Source: Sorex araneus
Lineage: Eukaryota > Chordata > Mammalia > Eulipotyphla > Soricidae
Length of the DNA stretch: 64,000 bases
Assembly (NCBI RefSeq): GCF_027595985.1
Contig: NC_073306.1
Span: 156,503,719-156,567,718 of the forward strand
Reading direction: 5' to 3'
The translations under genes and the position numbers were made by a program. This document shows positions 11,446-23,807 of the stretch, in pieces (within the stretch, counting starts at the first letter, position 1; each line of letters starts with the position of its first letter). A model generated the notes under the pieces. The model saw only the letters and a program-made list of their open reading frames with translations. It did not search any database and was not told the origin of the DNA.

Positions 11446-11639
11446 GGGGCTGGAGTGATAGCACAGCGGGTAGAGCATTTGCCTTACACGCAGCTGACCG
11501 GGGTTCGATTCCCAGCATCCCATATGGTCCCCTGAGCACTGCCAGGGGTGATTCCTGAGTGCATGAGCCAAGAGTAACCCCTGTGCATCGCTGGGTGTGA
11601 CCCAAAAAAGCAAAAATAAAAAATAAAAATAAAAATACA
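11446..11639 (+). mobile_element. tRNA-derived SINE, type A (near complete)
   Basis: Full head with A and B boxes, the 'cccatatggtcccctgagca' body, 'gtgtgacccaaaaaagc' and an AAAAT-rich tail. This is close to the consensus implied by the other copies, so it is relatively young. Confidence 0.95.
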
Positions 11640-12521
11640 ATAAATATTAAAGGTCCCTACCTTCAGGCGCTCATCCCAGGCACTTCGGGTAGAATCCCAG
11701 TGTGGGGCTTGACCCTCAGATCTCAGGGATGCTCAGGCCAAAATGAACAAACGTTCGGAGTGGAACGTGGTACGGAGTCTCACTAAGGGCATGAGGTTCC
11801 TTGCCTCAAAGCAGATTACAGGGCCAGCGTGGGGCATGTGACTTGACGCTGACCAATCAGAATATGGCACTGCTCTGGCCAAAGTGCAGGTTGGGGATGA
11901 AGACTGTCTCCCAAAGAAGGTGGTAGAGCAAGAACCCACATGGACTGGAGCAGCCAGCCAGGAGGCAGCTGCTCTTACCTAGTGCAATTGACGCACACAA
12001 GCTGTGAGGCCAGGATGGACTGCATTTGGCTTCCATCATGTGAAGGCAGAAAATAAAATGAGGGTAGAAGCCAGAGCTGTGACATTAAACAGGTTGTTAC
12101 TCACATATTAAATTCAACCCACCTCAAGTCCAGAATTACTGCCTGCGTCTTATACTTATGTGGACCAACACATTCTTGTTTGTGTTACTGCTGCTGTTGA
12201 ATCCCATTTGAGCTACATTTCCAACCCTTCCGGCACTGTATGGTATGGCCAGATACAGTGCAGGATGTCTGGTTAAATTTGAAGTTCACATAATCCCCAA
12301 ATTTCCTTCCAGTGTTAGATGTCCCACACACTATTTAGGGGAAATCTGACAACTCAATTACTAACTTCTGCTGTAAATTATGTCTAAGAGCAGAGCAGAA
12401 GGGTGGTGAAAGAAAAAAAGTCTGGGATCAAAGCATATCACACAGATAATAATGTGGGAAGTAGTGAGGTGGCCTTGGACGTTGCTCATTAGAAAAATAT
12501 CAGCTCATTACACATAACAGA
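11640..12521. other. Unannotated sequence
   Basis: Slightly more GC-rich (11650-12060) than the surroundings. Short open frames on the minus strand have no recognisable domain, and no repeat family is recognised. Confidence 0.45.
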
Positions 12522-12611
12522 AATATGCCAAAAACAGTAACAATAAGCCTCTCAATGAGAGACGTTACTGGTGCCCACTCAAACAAATCGATGAGCAATG
12601 GGATGACAGTA
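12522..12611 (+). mobile_element. 5'-truncated SINE, type B1
   Basis: Starts at 'aatatgccaaaaacagtaac' and runs to 'gggatgacagt'. The head is absent, as expected of a 5'-truncated retroposition. Confidence 0.85.
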
Positions 12612-13299
12612 TTTTATTTTACTTAATAGACTTCCAGAAGTCTATTTTATTTCCTGCATCTCTCTCTTCATTGGTTTGAAATCCAAGATCCTGGAATCCA
12701 TCTGTTTCGGAAGGATGCAGTGATAGCTTCTTTGTTAAGCCTGTCATTCTGGGTGATCACTTTAATCCATATTATTTAACAATCCATTCACAGAGGATGG
12801 CCTATGGCTAAATTATTATGCAGAGCACTATGGGAACAGCATATAAGTAAGAAGGTCCCAATTCTTCCATGTTCAGGGGGCTACTCTGTGCAGCAGAACA
12901 AACACATACAGACCAAGAGAAGTGTGACCGCCACAGACTTGGAATAGATAGAAAACAAAAAGACCAGCCCTGGAGGACAGAGCCCAGGAGCCTAGCCTTG
13001 GAGATGAGTTAGGGTGTGTGGAAGTGGTCAGAGTTTTCACTTCTAACAATGTCCTCATACCCATTCCTATGTTCCACCCACTAAATCTTCTTTTTCTCAC
13101 TGAGCTCTTCCCTTCAACTAGCCTTCCTTTCAATAAAAGCAATGCTCATCAAACATGTTTGAAAAACCAAGGGCAGAGGTTAAAATGTTACTGACGTATG
13201 ACTCCAGAAGATAGAACTTCAACCCTATGAGATCTTTATTCAGAAAACCCATTTCCAGTGTTATTGCTGTGTGGGTACCATAGACAGCATTGCTTTGGG
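12612..13299. other. Unannotated sequence
   Basis: No recognisable gene or repeat. An 89-codon minus-strand open frame (12873-13142) has no recognised domain. Confidence 0.45.
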
Positions 13300-13424
13300 A
13301 TAACTTGTGGCTCTGAGCTCAGGGATCACTCCTGGCAGTGCTCATATGTGGTAGTAGGGATCAAACCTGGATTAATTAGGTGCAAAGCAAGCAGCTTACC
13401 TGATGTACTGTCTCTCTGATCCCC
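13300..13424 (-). mobile_element. tRNA-derived SINE, diverged (type A/C)
   Basis: 'gggatcactcctggcagtgctca', 'gggatcaaacctgg' and 'ctgtctctctgatcccc' are the inverted body, B box and head. The B box is mutated. Confidence 0.75.
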
Positions 13425-13439
13425 AAAAGCTATAACTTT

Positions 13440-13880
13440 GAGCTGAAATTGACCACTACAAAATCAGGGAACACAAACCAAGATCACAGTGAGATAATAC
13501 CTCATATTAAGATAGAATGATCTACATTTTAAAAAAGACATATATATCAAGTGTTAAGGAGAAAGTCAAGAAATAAAAACTCTCTTACTTCATTGATATT
13601 AATGTAAATTGAGCCAGGTTCCATGGAATGAAATACGGGTAACTCTCAAACTATTAAACTTGGTAGCTCTGTTGTGCAATGGATAGTACATCAGACTTCA
13701 AGTTACTCAGCAGGATTCATGATATAATCCGACAACTTTATTCCCTGGCATTTATATAAAGAAAAAAAACATTAATTCAGAACTATGTATCCCTATGTTT
13801 GTTGCATCGCCATAACAGCAACTATATGGAGATAATTCAAACACAAATGATATAGAAATGAACAGAAAATGTAGTATAGG
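13440..13880 (+). mobile_element. Old L1 ORF2 3' fragment
   Basis: Several landmarks of the 3' part of mammalian L1 ORF2 appear in order. They are 'cacagtgagataatacctca' near 13489, 'atcaagtgttaaggagaaag' near 13547, 'gtaaattgagccaggttcca' near 13604, 'catttatataaag' near 13750 and 'ctatgtttgttgcatcgcca' near 13791. Stops and indels are frequent. A tRNA-like piece interrupts it at 13664-13702. Confidence 0.7.
13664..13702 (+). tRNA. 5'-half tRNA-Arg-like insertion (not functional)
   Basis: 'gctctgttgtgcaatggata' resembles the 5' half of a mammalian tRNA-Arg(UCU), through the D arm to the anticodon stem. About 30 of 37 bases agree with the tRNA sequence as I remember it. The 3' half, T arm and acceptor partner are absent; the sequence after it resumes as L1. 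It is a dead fragment, possibly a tRNA half or SINE remnant retroposed into the L1. Confidence 0.35.
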
Positions 13881-13884
13881 GTTT

Positions 13885-13945
13885 TTAGAAGTAGTTAAAG
13901 TGGTACAGCATATATCTTTTATATGCAAGGCCCTAGATTTAATCC
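13885..13945 (+). mobile_element. Old SINE head fragment
   Basis: 'gtagttaaagtggtacagca', 'atgcaaggccctag' and 'atttaatcc' suggest a decayed tRNA-like head with A and B box positions. Confidence 0.4.
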
Positions 13946-13964
13946 TTAGGTATAATCCATGAGT

Positions 13965-14110
13965 ATAGTGGGCTAGGGTTACTCCTGGCTTTGTGCTCAG
14001 GATTTAATTATGGTAGAGCTTGAGGGACCATATGGGATACTAAGAATTGAACCTGGGTTGGCTGAGTGCAAAGAAAGCATCCTACCTGCTATACTGTCTC
14101 TCCAATACCA
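13965..14110 (-). mobile_element. tRNA-derived SINE, type A, diverged
   Basis: Inverted order: 'gggttactcctggctttgtg', 'gggaccatatgggata', 'aattgaacctgggttggctg' and 'actgtctctcca'. It abuts the preceding old SINE head in the opposite orientation. Confidence 0.8.
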
Positions 14111-14296
14111 GGTCCATACAGTTTATTTATTTAAAAAGCACATTGCATTAAATTTTATTTTATATTTGGATCTCATTATGGTAATATTCATGCCTTACCT
14201 GTTTTTAATAAAACTTTTAAAGAAATTCTGTGCTAAAATATTTTGGAGTTTACATAAAATAGGTAAGATCTGCATGTATAAAATTTTACCCTTACT

Positions 14297-14550
14297 GGGC
14301 TGGAGCCATAGCACAGCGATTATGATGTTTGCCTTGCACCCAGCTAACCTGGGTTCAATTCCTCCACCCATCTCGATGAGCCCGGCAAGCTACCGAGAAT
14401 ATCTAGCCTGCATGGCAGAGTCTAGCAAACTACCCGTGGCATATTCAATATGCCAAAAACAGTAACAGCAAGTCTCACAATGGAGATGTTGCTGGTGCCC
14501 ACTAGAGCAAATCAATGAGCAATGAACAGGATGGCACTGACAGTGATAAT
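14297..14550 (+). mobile_element. tRNA-derived SINE, type B1 (near complete)
   Basis: Full head, type B body and terminal 'actgacagtgataat'. There is no poly(A). A small duplication lies near the end ('caatgagcaatgaacagg'). Confidence 0.93.
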
Positions 14551-14689
14551 CCACAAAACCATATGCCCCACTAATATTATCATGACCCTGGCACACACAC
14601 CCAGTTGACCACAAAGCAATGAAAGAAAATACAGTATTTACTCAATGTAAAATTTTCCAGCTACTCTTAGGCAAGGGAGTCATGCTTCT

Positions 14690-14995
14690 TTCAGATATTA
14701 ATGAGACTTGTGCAGGACATGTTATATGACTTATGTGAAGTCAGGAAATGAAAGACACATATTGGATGATCACACACATACAGGGAATAGAGAAGCAGTA
14801 CACAGAAACTGATCAGACCAGCCATTAAATGGAACCAAGCCATGGATTCATATCTCAAAGCTGCATTTATTGGAGGAGGGGCAGGGGAGGGTAAACAGGA
14901 TGTTGGTGACATGTTAACTCCTTGGTGGTGGTTGTGGTGTGGTAACAATTGATTGTGCTCTGAAACACTATGGTCGTGTAAATTAGTATTATCTC
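14690..14995 (+). mobile_element. Possible L1 3'-end fragment
   Basis: 'gaaagacacatattggatga' followed by a G-rich tract (ggaggaggggcaggggaggg) and 'ccttggtggtgg' follows the general order of an L1 ORF2 end plus 3'UTR. Identity is weak. Confidence 0.35.
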
Positions 14996-15563
14996 AGTTG
15001 AAACCAGACACGGTTTCCTCAGTGAAAGATCCAGTGAAGTGGAGGTTGGGTGACCCGGGGTAGGTAAAGAGCACACAGATATACTGGGTCTCAAGCCCAA
15101 GATGGTTCAGGCTTCCTTGGAGGGCTTGTAGTGATCAGGTTCTCCTTGGCCAGCTCTGTCCTCTCACGCAGACTAGCAACAGGTGCAATCACACAGCTGA
15201 CTTTTGGTTTTATTCTATTCCCAATTTGTCCAGAATGATCAATTTCCCTTGGATCTTTCTCAGATAAGGAAAAACATGGGCTTTCTCTTTAAGGATGTGT
15301 GCAGACTGTCCCATTTTACAAATCTCTGATGCCCAAGCTCCAAGGGAAACCCAAGGGGCTCCCCAAATGCTTCCATTTGTCTTTTTCTGGGGCAGACCTA
15401 TTAAGGGGTCACTGTTAAAAACTCAGCAGCAAGTGAAGTTGTCCGCCTTGGATGTGGGTCTGCTGAACTTGACGCAAACAAACTGATGTCTCCTCATTCA
15501 GAGGTGAATGTAACAAGGAAAGAAATCACATTTAGATTCTGAAAACACTTGAACTGATTTACC
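14996..15563. other. Unannotated sequence
   Basis: No recognisable gene or repeat. Confidence 0.5.
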
Positions 15564-15577
15564 GGGGGGGGGGGGGG
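15564..15577 (+). repeat. G14 homopolymer
   Basis: A run of 14 G, followed by 'tgggg', in an otherwise AT-rich context. The length is likely unstable and prone to sequencing error. Confidence 0.9.
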
Positions 15578-16026
15578 TGGGGAAAGCTGGCAACAGAGAA
15601 TTGATGAAGGCAGGATCCCTACTGATTTTACTTATGGCAATGAGATGCTCAGTGTAAAAATCAGGTTACCAGTGGAATGAGTCTGATGTGCTAATTCATA
15701 GCTCATTCAATATCCCTATGTCATGAGCCCATTATATAATTGAGCAAGATTCTGGGGCCTTTCTCTAGGGAGTTCAAGTTCCAGAAAACAGGTGCTACAC
15801 AAGCATAAGGGTAGTTCTTTAATGGAGGGAGAATTTAGGTCTCTATGTTTTCAGAAGTAAACACTATTATATACTGCCAACCCTCACATGATAACCATAC
15901 AATGTTGGAATTGAAGCACACACTAATCCCCAAAGTACACACTTCCTTATGCATGGGAATCCTTCAGAATGTCAAGGATGGAAAAGCAAACATCTATTAT
16001 TTTAAAATGAGGCAGTAAAGTATCTT
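15578..16026. other. Unannotated sequence
   Basis: No recognisable gene or repeat. Confidence 0.5.
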
Positions 16027-16044
16027 AGAAGTGATTCCTATTTA

Positions 16045-16219
16045 TTTTAGCGGGGGTTGGGGCCACAACTCGTGGTGCGCAGGTGCTCAGGAGTAAGCCA
16101 GCTTACTCCTGGCTCACTATAAAATCAGGTGCTTAGGGGACCATGTTGGGTGCTGGAGATTGATCCAGGTTGATAGCACAAGGCAAATTCCCAACTCACT
16201 ATACCATTGCCCCAGCCCC
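16045..16219 (-). mobile_element. tRNA-derived SINE, type A
   Basis: Inverted type A with the head ending 'attgccccagcccc'. It is bounded by imperfect 18-bp target-site duplications (16027-16044 and 16220-16237, 'agaagtgatt...attta'). Confidence 0.9.
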
Positions 16220-16237
16220 AGAAGTGATTTCCATTTA

Positions 16238-17625
16238 AGTGCATATACTTTATCTTCAAGTTACTTGTTATGGACAATTCCTAACAGCTTTGAAATGCAG
16301 AGTGGGGATAGAAAAAAGATCTTCAGTTTCACTGGCTAGATGAATTCTCTAGTTTTACTTCAATTTACCCAAATCTGAATATGACATTTTATAAAAGACA
16401 GTGGAGTTGTTCAAAAATAGCTTTCTGAGGGTTGCAAATTCAAATCTCTTCAATGAAAGTATAAAATGGCTATTTTTTTCTTTTGAAGAGCAAATGAATC
16501 TCAGAAAAATTCTATCTGCTGGTCTGTCTCTTCCTATTACCACAGTCAGGGATATGATAGAGTCACAACGAACATCTCATTATAAAACACTTTGTAGAGA
16601 AAGAACAAATTATAAGTGGTCATGAGGATCTAATGGTCCATGTAAATGCCCCCAAGCTGTCCTATAGGTAGGCAGAATGCTTTCTCAAACTGCTTTCCAA
16701 GCACCGTTAGTTGGAAACATAAATAAAACTTGCATCTTCTTTCTTTCCTGTATCTTTTACTGCTGTTTTCCAAAGTTCATTAATGTCACCAACAATTTTA
16801 TCAGCAAATCTCTCACCTGAATCTACTTTTATAGATCTCTCATGTTCCAGACTCACAACTGCACGTAGATGTTAGATAAACTCACATTAAGAGTGTTTTA
16901 TCTCATTTATTCTCTAGCTGGTTCTTATTCTGTCTTACATTGCTATTGCCCAGTCTTCACTGAATCATTAGTAAATAGGCATTCTGGTAAAATATTACTT
17001 TAAAAGCTATCTATCTTGAGTCATTCTCCCTCTTGGGTGAGGGAGTTCTTATCACTAGCTAAAATTTCATATGTTTTCTTCCATATCCTCTATTACTCAT
17101 ATCCTCTATTACTCATTTACAGTAATAATTTAATTTACAGCAAACGACTGTCAAACTCAACATGAACCCTCTGTCAAATCCAAAAATCTTTCCTAGCGTT
17201 CATTTTTTTGATCAGAAGCATTTGGCACCATTCTAATTTCTCCTTCAAATATTTTCTTCTTTTGACTTAAATAAGGTATTCTTATCTCTCTCCACAACTC
17301 CAGTTTATTTCTTTTCATCAGCTATCAGTTTATTGATCTTTATATAGCAGAAGTTTCCATTGTTCTGTCCTTGAATCTACTATTTTCTATCTATACACAC
17401 TTTGGTATATCACGGGTAGCGTATGTTTTGCTGTGTTCATTGCAATATAATAGTTTTGGGTGAGATTATTGTAATTTAACAATTTCAATGCAATGCAATT
17501 TATTTAATCCTTTGGACCCTTTTTGTGAAATGTTATTAAACTCAGATTACTTTGCTGTGCTGCTGGTTTGCATTTGGAATTATATTTATTAAAATATAGG
17601 ACTCAGTATGCAGATCATTGCATAC
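16238..17625. other. Unannotated AT-rich sequence
   Basis: About 1.4 kb with no recognised gene or repeat. A short direct repeat 'catatcctctattactcat' occurs twice in tandem near 17082-17117. Confidence 0.5.
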
Positions 17626-17801
17626 TTTTTTTTTTTTTTTTTGCTTTTTGGGTCACAACCTGTCATGCACAGGAGTTACTCCTCGCTTTCAGGAATTACC
17701 CCTGTTGGTCCTCAGGGGACCATATGGAATGCTGGGAATCGAACCTGGGTTGACCGTGTGCAAGGCAAACACCCTAGCCGCTGTGCTATTGCTCCAGCCC
17801 C
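17626..17801 (-). mobile_element. tRNA-derived SINE, type A (near complete)
   Basis: A T17 run (the inverted poly(A) tail), 'gctttttgggtcaca', the body, B box and head ending 'attgctccagcccc'. All parts are present. Confidence 0.95.
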
Positions 17802-18029
17802 ATATCATATTCATTTTATGAGTGAAAGTCAGTGTATGCCTATGAGACACCATATTTGTTTCTTTCTTATGCATTCTGGGAGCTGTGATGTTGAAATCGT
17901 ATTCACCAGTTTCACACTGCTATTGCATACTATAAGTCTACCTACTGATAATGAGAAACATAATTTTTTATAACTTTATTTGACTTTAAAAAATAGTCTG
18001 ATCACTGGAAAAAATTTAGAATTATTTTC

Positions 18030-18165
18030 TTTTGTGCTTCTGTCACAACTGGCTGAGCTCAGCTGGGGTTTAGGAGACTATAAGAAAAGTCAACTATGGA
18101 ACCCAAGTGGATTTATGTAAGACAAACACTTTCTATGCTGTACTATTACTGTGGTGCTCAGAGTT
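18030..18165 (-). mobile_element. Degenerate SINE
   Basis: 'tctgtcacaactggctgagctcag' and 'tatgctgtactatt' fit the two ends of an inverted type A/C SINE. The middle is badly decayed. Confidence 0.4.
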
Positions 18166-19415
18166 TTTAAAACTTGAGTATGTAAAAGTAATACTTAGAG
18201 GTTATACATTTTAGAATTCTAAATACAGATCAAATACACCTGTAAAAATTTAACATATGGATTGAGATAATAAAGATCATATACTAGATTTTTAATTTTT
18301 AGTTTATTAGTCTATTAAAATAAAACCCTCATATTCTTATTTTTGATCCAATAATAATTTATAACAAAGTTAAATAAATTTAATTTTTTATTCATAAATA
18401 ACTAATGTGGTTATGAAAAGAAATTATGATAGATAACAAGCTGGATAAAATTGAGCTAAACAATATAATTGGGTTAAATTAATGTCTCACTATATCTGAA
18501 CAGCCATAACTTAGGGTATCATGCATAACAAATTCATCAATCCACCTTTGTGAAAAGGACAATTTTGAAACTGCTTATTATGTGTGTCAGGCACTGAAAA
18601 GGCAACATGTGATGGAAGATGGTCTTGGTAAAGCCATGGAAACAGCAATAAAAATCCAGTACTGGAGCAGTGAGAAGACTGACTTGGCTGATTTGGAATT
18701 TATTTTGGGAAATTGGAAGCAAATGGAAATCAACAGCATTTATAATAAATAACAGTTGATCGACTCCTACACAAGCACAACAAATTCTTTCCAGGGTATT
18801 CTAAACATCTAGAAGTGCAAAGAAAATAATGTGCTCATTATATTCCATAAGTTTTAATTATGGTACCTATTCCTTTAAATGTAGATATAATTTTACTAAA
18901 GATGTGCTGGAAATCAAAAAAATGATATCGAGCATATTTCTGAAAAATGCAATTAAAAGTTGTAGTAGCTTTAAGATAGTTCTATGACTTCTTTGACAGA
19001 TCGACCTTCCAAACGCAATGCTTAATTCGACTCCCCTGGACTCTAATATCGGCTCCTCTCTAATTACAGCACGAGGCAAAGTGACTTGCTTTGTCACAGA
19101 CAAGATCTTTGACAGACTCTAGCGGCTGCCTTGCTTTCCTGTCTAGCATTGTGTCTCTGGGGAAGGTCAGCTTTCATGTTGAAAAGAAGCAACCCCAGGG
19201 AGAAAGACCCACCATGAGGAAAGAAATGGAGACTTCCCGACAAAAAACAGCCTCATCTGGGCAGCCAGGGCAGGGAATCATCTTCAAAGTGGATCATGCA
19301 GACACAGTTTAATTATTAAATGACAGAAATGACCGCAACCTGGAGCACCACTTTCATGGAATCTTAGGAAAGATGTAGATGGGTGCTCCAGCTAAGCTGC
19401 TTCCAAACTTTAGGT
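18166..19415. other. Unannotated sequence with a GC-richer block
   Basis: Mostly AT-rich. From about 18990 to 19310 the base composition rises and several CpGs occur. 'ctctctaattacag' at 19056-19069 looks like a splice acceptor, but no open frame after it exceeds 73 codons and I recognise no domain. Confidence 0.4.
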
Positions 19416-19580
19416 CCAGGAGCCAGAGAGACAGTCGAGGAATAGGGTGTGTGCCTTGGATGCTGGTGATCTGGGTCTGATCCCTGGCACCCCCACATGA
19501 AGCCTCACCAGTAGTGATCCCTGAGCACAGCATCAGGAGAAAGCTCTGAGTACCACTGGTTGTGGCCCAGTTTTAAAAAT
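19416..19580 (+). mobile_element. tRNA-derived SINE, type C
   Basis: 'caggagccagagagacagtc' head, 'gggtctgatccctggcac' B box region, 'agtgatccctgagcacag' and 'gtaccactggttgtggccca' tail. More diverged than type A copies. Confidence 0.8.
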
Positions 19581-19964
19581 CAGGTCCATAAGAATCTGCG
19601 TCCTAATTATTATTGATAATAAGAATAATTAGTTGAGTAATATTTATCTGAACCTCAATATATAATGAAAATTCAAAGGCTAAAAATAAACAGCCTCTGT
19701 TTTCTTTTCAGACACTCTGAAGGCCCTTAAAATGGGGACAGGAATGATGGTGGTGGTATATATTGGTCTTAGTAATCAGGCAACATTGACAAAAGTATCA
19801 GATAGTCAGAGATAGATAAACGCTGCAGGATGGTGGAGTCTATTTTAGTCTCCAAGACTAGAGGTGACCTGGGGAAGAGCAATGCCAAAGAGGAGAGAGA
19901 AAAATAAGAGAGATGAGAACATACAAATGTAATGAATTACTTATTCAAAGATGGCACCCTGATT
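19581..19964. other. Unannotated sequence
   Basis: No recognisable gene or repeat. Confidence 0.5.
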
Positions 19965-20165
19965 TTTCTTTTAATTTATTACTGAATCACTGTGAGGTAC
20001 AGTTAAGAGACTCACAAACGTTCGTGCTTGTATTTCAGTCATACAATGGTCTAGTGCCCATCCCTCCACCAGTGCCCATTTTCCACCACCAATGGTCCCA
20101 GCATCCCTCCCACCATCACCATCCTGTCCTCCCCCACCCCACCCCACCTCTGTGGGACAAAGTGA
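19965..20165 (-). mobile_element. L1-type 3'UTR, antisense
   Basis: Begins with inverted poly(A)/AATAAA ('ttttcttttaatttattact'). It continues 'cactgtgaggtacagtta', 'cagtcatacaatggtctag' and 'ctccaccagtgcccattttc', then a C-rich tract. The order mirrors 36600-36759 and 9090-9260 read in reverse. Confidence 0.8.
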
Positions 20166-23100
20166 AATTAGAATAACAGACATAGTGAGGCTGGAGAAGG
20201 CATCAAGAGTTGAGAAATCAACTTGATTTAACAACATATTGAAATTAAAAATTGTACAAAAATACAAAAGTAGTTCCTAATAATGAGGACATATGTCAAT
20301 ATTTGCCAGTATTCTGTATATAATATAATGTATTGCTTATGATATATTTAGATCAACTGTGACAAAGAAATCTATCAGTGATTATCTAATTATTATAAAC
20401 AATGTTACAGAAATTTATGAAGATCAATAGCACTGTTCTTGTTCCTCCTGCAGGGATTTCAGGTTCATTGATCCAGTCTCACAACAGTGCCCCTGAAGCA
20501 CCCCCAATTCATCACCCAATTCATTAATCCTATATTTCTTTTTTCTTTCCTTTATGTCATTTGCATGGTTTATTTAGAAATGTCCTTTTTGTATAGACAC
20601 AGGAAGACAGTTTGTACTATGCTTTGTAACATGACAGTTAATTGACTCCAAAGTAATATTTACTCCTGGGCATCCATATTTACTTGACTTAATCCTCAAT
20701 TGCCTTTAGTTCCTAGCACTCCAAAAGCAGGGTCCCAACAAAGGGACTGGATGGACCTTTATCCAAGGGACCCAGGGCAAGTTGTAAGCTACCCTGGCAT
20801 TGAAAGGAGACAGACAAGTTTATTGGTTCCCCCATTTTTTGTCCATTGCTGCTATTGTCCAGCCTTGGGAGGTGGCTCTTGGCCACTGAATGCTTGAATC
20901 CCACATGCTCCCACCACACCTTCTTCTTTGGAAACCCACAACTGATATTATCAAACTGCAATTAAAGTGAATGGAATTTATTTCCTCATTCTTGTTAATG
21001 TGAAATCAGAATATTCTTACTAACTTTTCCTGAGTTCTTACTGAGTAGTGAAAATCTATGTATTCATTCGTTTTTTTAGGTATCTCATCATCATGATTGG
21101 AGGAAGAATAGGACAAGTTGGATAGAGTATTTTTTTCACCATGTAGAGGATATTATGGATATTATGGATATTATGGATTTTAACTACTTTTTGCTTTTGA
21201 GATTATATAATTTTAACATGTTATAGAATTGATTTTTCACTGGTTAAATAAATTTTTAAGTATCTTACTTTGCAGCTCTATTTAAGCATCTCATCTATTA
21301 CCAAAGTCCATTAGCAGATACATGACCTGATTGTGAGAATCAGAATCTTACATATATGACCTTTCTGTTCTCTTCATCACCATAGTTTTCACCAAATCTG
21401 GGACTAAGTTTTGATTTTTATTCCTAGTTCATTTGTTCAGAAATCTATACTTCACATATAACTGGAATTATTACTTATTATTCCATTTAATTCATTGTAC
21501 TCATATTGGGACATTGTATTACAGAATTTGGAGGTTTTGCATGGCTGTGTATCTAGCTATACACCTCAGAATCTCTAGGATCTCTAGAACTGGGTTAGTG
21601 GACAATTTACATGGTGGTAGGTGTGGGAGATGCGTGTGGCTGCCACTCCGAGAAGACTACAGAATTCTTTAGCTTGAAAACCAGTGTACCTGGAATTTTC
21701 ATCAGTTTGGTAACTATTTTTCTATCCAAAAAATAAGAAGCAGGAAAAAGTGTTTGCTCTTGTGAAGAAATGAGAAGACTAAGTAGAGTATAAAAGGAAT
21801 AAAATTTCCAGAACCCTGACTGAACACAGTAATACCTTTGATCTTACCATTTTGAGCTCTTTGATGTCTGCTTATTATATATACACCAGGTTTTGTGCCC
21901 TCTGTTCCAGTGGATGAAATGTTCTTATCTAAACTTGTGTCTGAACACCTGCTGATTCCCTGTCAGGAGGAATATCTTCTGCTTTTACCACTAATATATG
22001 TTTATTCAACTCCCAAGGTTCTCTAAGTTCTTACTTATTCTTTAAAGCCTGATTCTCACAAAACTTTACCTAACTTCTAAGTTAGAGAGTGTGACACAAA
22101 TCTGAACAAAGAAGTAATTGCAGTTGCTATTTTGTTTAATAAACTTGATGGTCTACATAGCTTTTGGAGAAGGAGGTACCATGAGTCCCATTCCTGTGTG
22201 TTCATCTATATTCACTGATTATTGGTAATACATTGCTTTATGTGCTTATTTGACTGCAAATAAAGAGATAAAATCTTTTGATTATTCTCAGAATCTCTAT
22301 ATTTATTTCTATTGTATAAGGGGATGCTTCCAACATATTTTTGCCCTCATTTGGGATTTATGTCCAGACACCCCATTAAAACCTATATCTAAAACATTTT
22401 CATACTTTAGTGTCTACCATCAATATTTTTATGACTTTCATATGGCACTTCTCCTTTATTAACATTTATTTCATCTGTGATCTCCCTGGATAGCTCTTTG
22501 TGAGATCGAAGACCTACTGAAGTTGCTATAGAAGCAGGCGTTTCTCTTTGCCCATCTATGAAGCTGACCTCTGAACAGGAGCACCCATAAGTCAATAGCT
22601 CTTCCTAAACAGCTGTAAATCACAGAACCTAACAGCTCTGGAAACAAGAGTAGAACCAGGCAGGGGGTCCAGATATATGGCAATAACATTGTGGCAATTT
22701 GAGTGTGATAGCCTTGGATGGGTAAGTTAGATAACCTTGTATTTTTAGTGAATAATTGGGGGTGGGGAAACACACTCTGTGGATAGTAAGGCAATAGTAT
22801 AGGCAAATGTGAAGCAAAGTATTGAGGAAATATTTGCAGGGTATGAGGAAAGCCAGTGAGGGATAAACCTACCACAGAGAAAAATCTAGATGTGAGAGAC
22901 TGAGAGTGATAATATGGGGCTTTGTTCTGAGCCTTGAAGTCTATCTCTGGGTGTTTCCAGGTACTTCAGCTAATAAGTCCCTTAATTGCTCAAGCTCAAT
23001 GGAGTTGAATTTTCCATTACTTCAACATGTCTTGAACAAAAATACAAATTATATTGAACTTTTATGGTTTGATCCCTACTACACAGATACCTTTAGACTT

Positions 23101-23610
23101 CTCAGATTATGGACCAGAACTTTTTTCCGCCCCACAGAATTTAGCTCAAAAAACATTAATACCATTAAAAATGGGGAAACCAGCACAAATTCCAGGAGTA
23201 AACCCTGAGAACAGCTGGGTATTTCCCCTGAAAAAAACAAAGAACAAAACCAAAAAACACAAACAAACAAAAATGGGGGAGTGGACTGAATTATTTTATC
23301 TGCTTCCTTAGTACAATCTGAGTTAAGCTATACAGACATTTTAGCAATATATTCCTAGAGTCCCTTGTACACTGCCCAATTCTCTTAGAAGCCATCAATA
23401 CATGAATAGATAAATTACCAATTCTTTTATCCTGTTCCTTATTTTAACCATGACAAGAACCAATATGTTCAATAGCTGGGGGAAATTGCAGCTTAAGTGA
23501 AGTGTCTGGACTGGTGTAATGCAGTCTGCAGTGTTTCTACTTATTTATCACAGGGTTATTAGTCTCTGCCCCAAGTCACCTTTATACCAATTTCATTACA
23601 CTCAATTTCC
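20166..23610. other. Unannotated AT-rich sequence
   Basis: About 3.4 kb without a recognised gene or repeat. A small 9-bp tandem (atattatgg, three copies) occurs near 21150-21178. A 134-codon minus-strand open frame (22471-22875) shows no domain and no start context that I would trust. Confidence 0.45.
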
Positions 23611-23745
23611 TTTGGAAATTACTTACAGCTTCTGCAGAACAGACCAAGTTCAAATTCATTCATTTGTTCAGAAAATATTTATTCTATGTCTATACCATGT
23701 TGATCCTCAGTCCGGGATATTATAACAATAAACAGAATTATTTCC
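23611..23745. repeat. Possible ancient interspersed repeat
   Basis: 'attcattcatttgttcagaaaatatttattctatgtc' followed by 'acaataaacagaattatttccctg' resembles the widespread 'ttcaacaaatatttattgagc' mammalian repeat. The family is uncertain. Confidence 0.4.
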
Positions 23746-23807
23746 CTGTATTTGAGCAGGGAGAAATAAAACTATGAGTGAACTATATGAATAATGAATA
23801 TCTTAAG

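Noticed and set aside
22471..22875. 134-codon minus-strand open frame
   Set aside because: Hydrophobic composition fits AT-rich antisense text. No family is recognised, and a second overlapping frame is also open.
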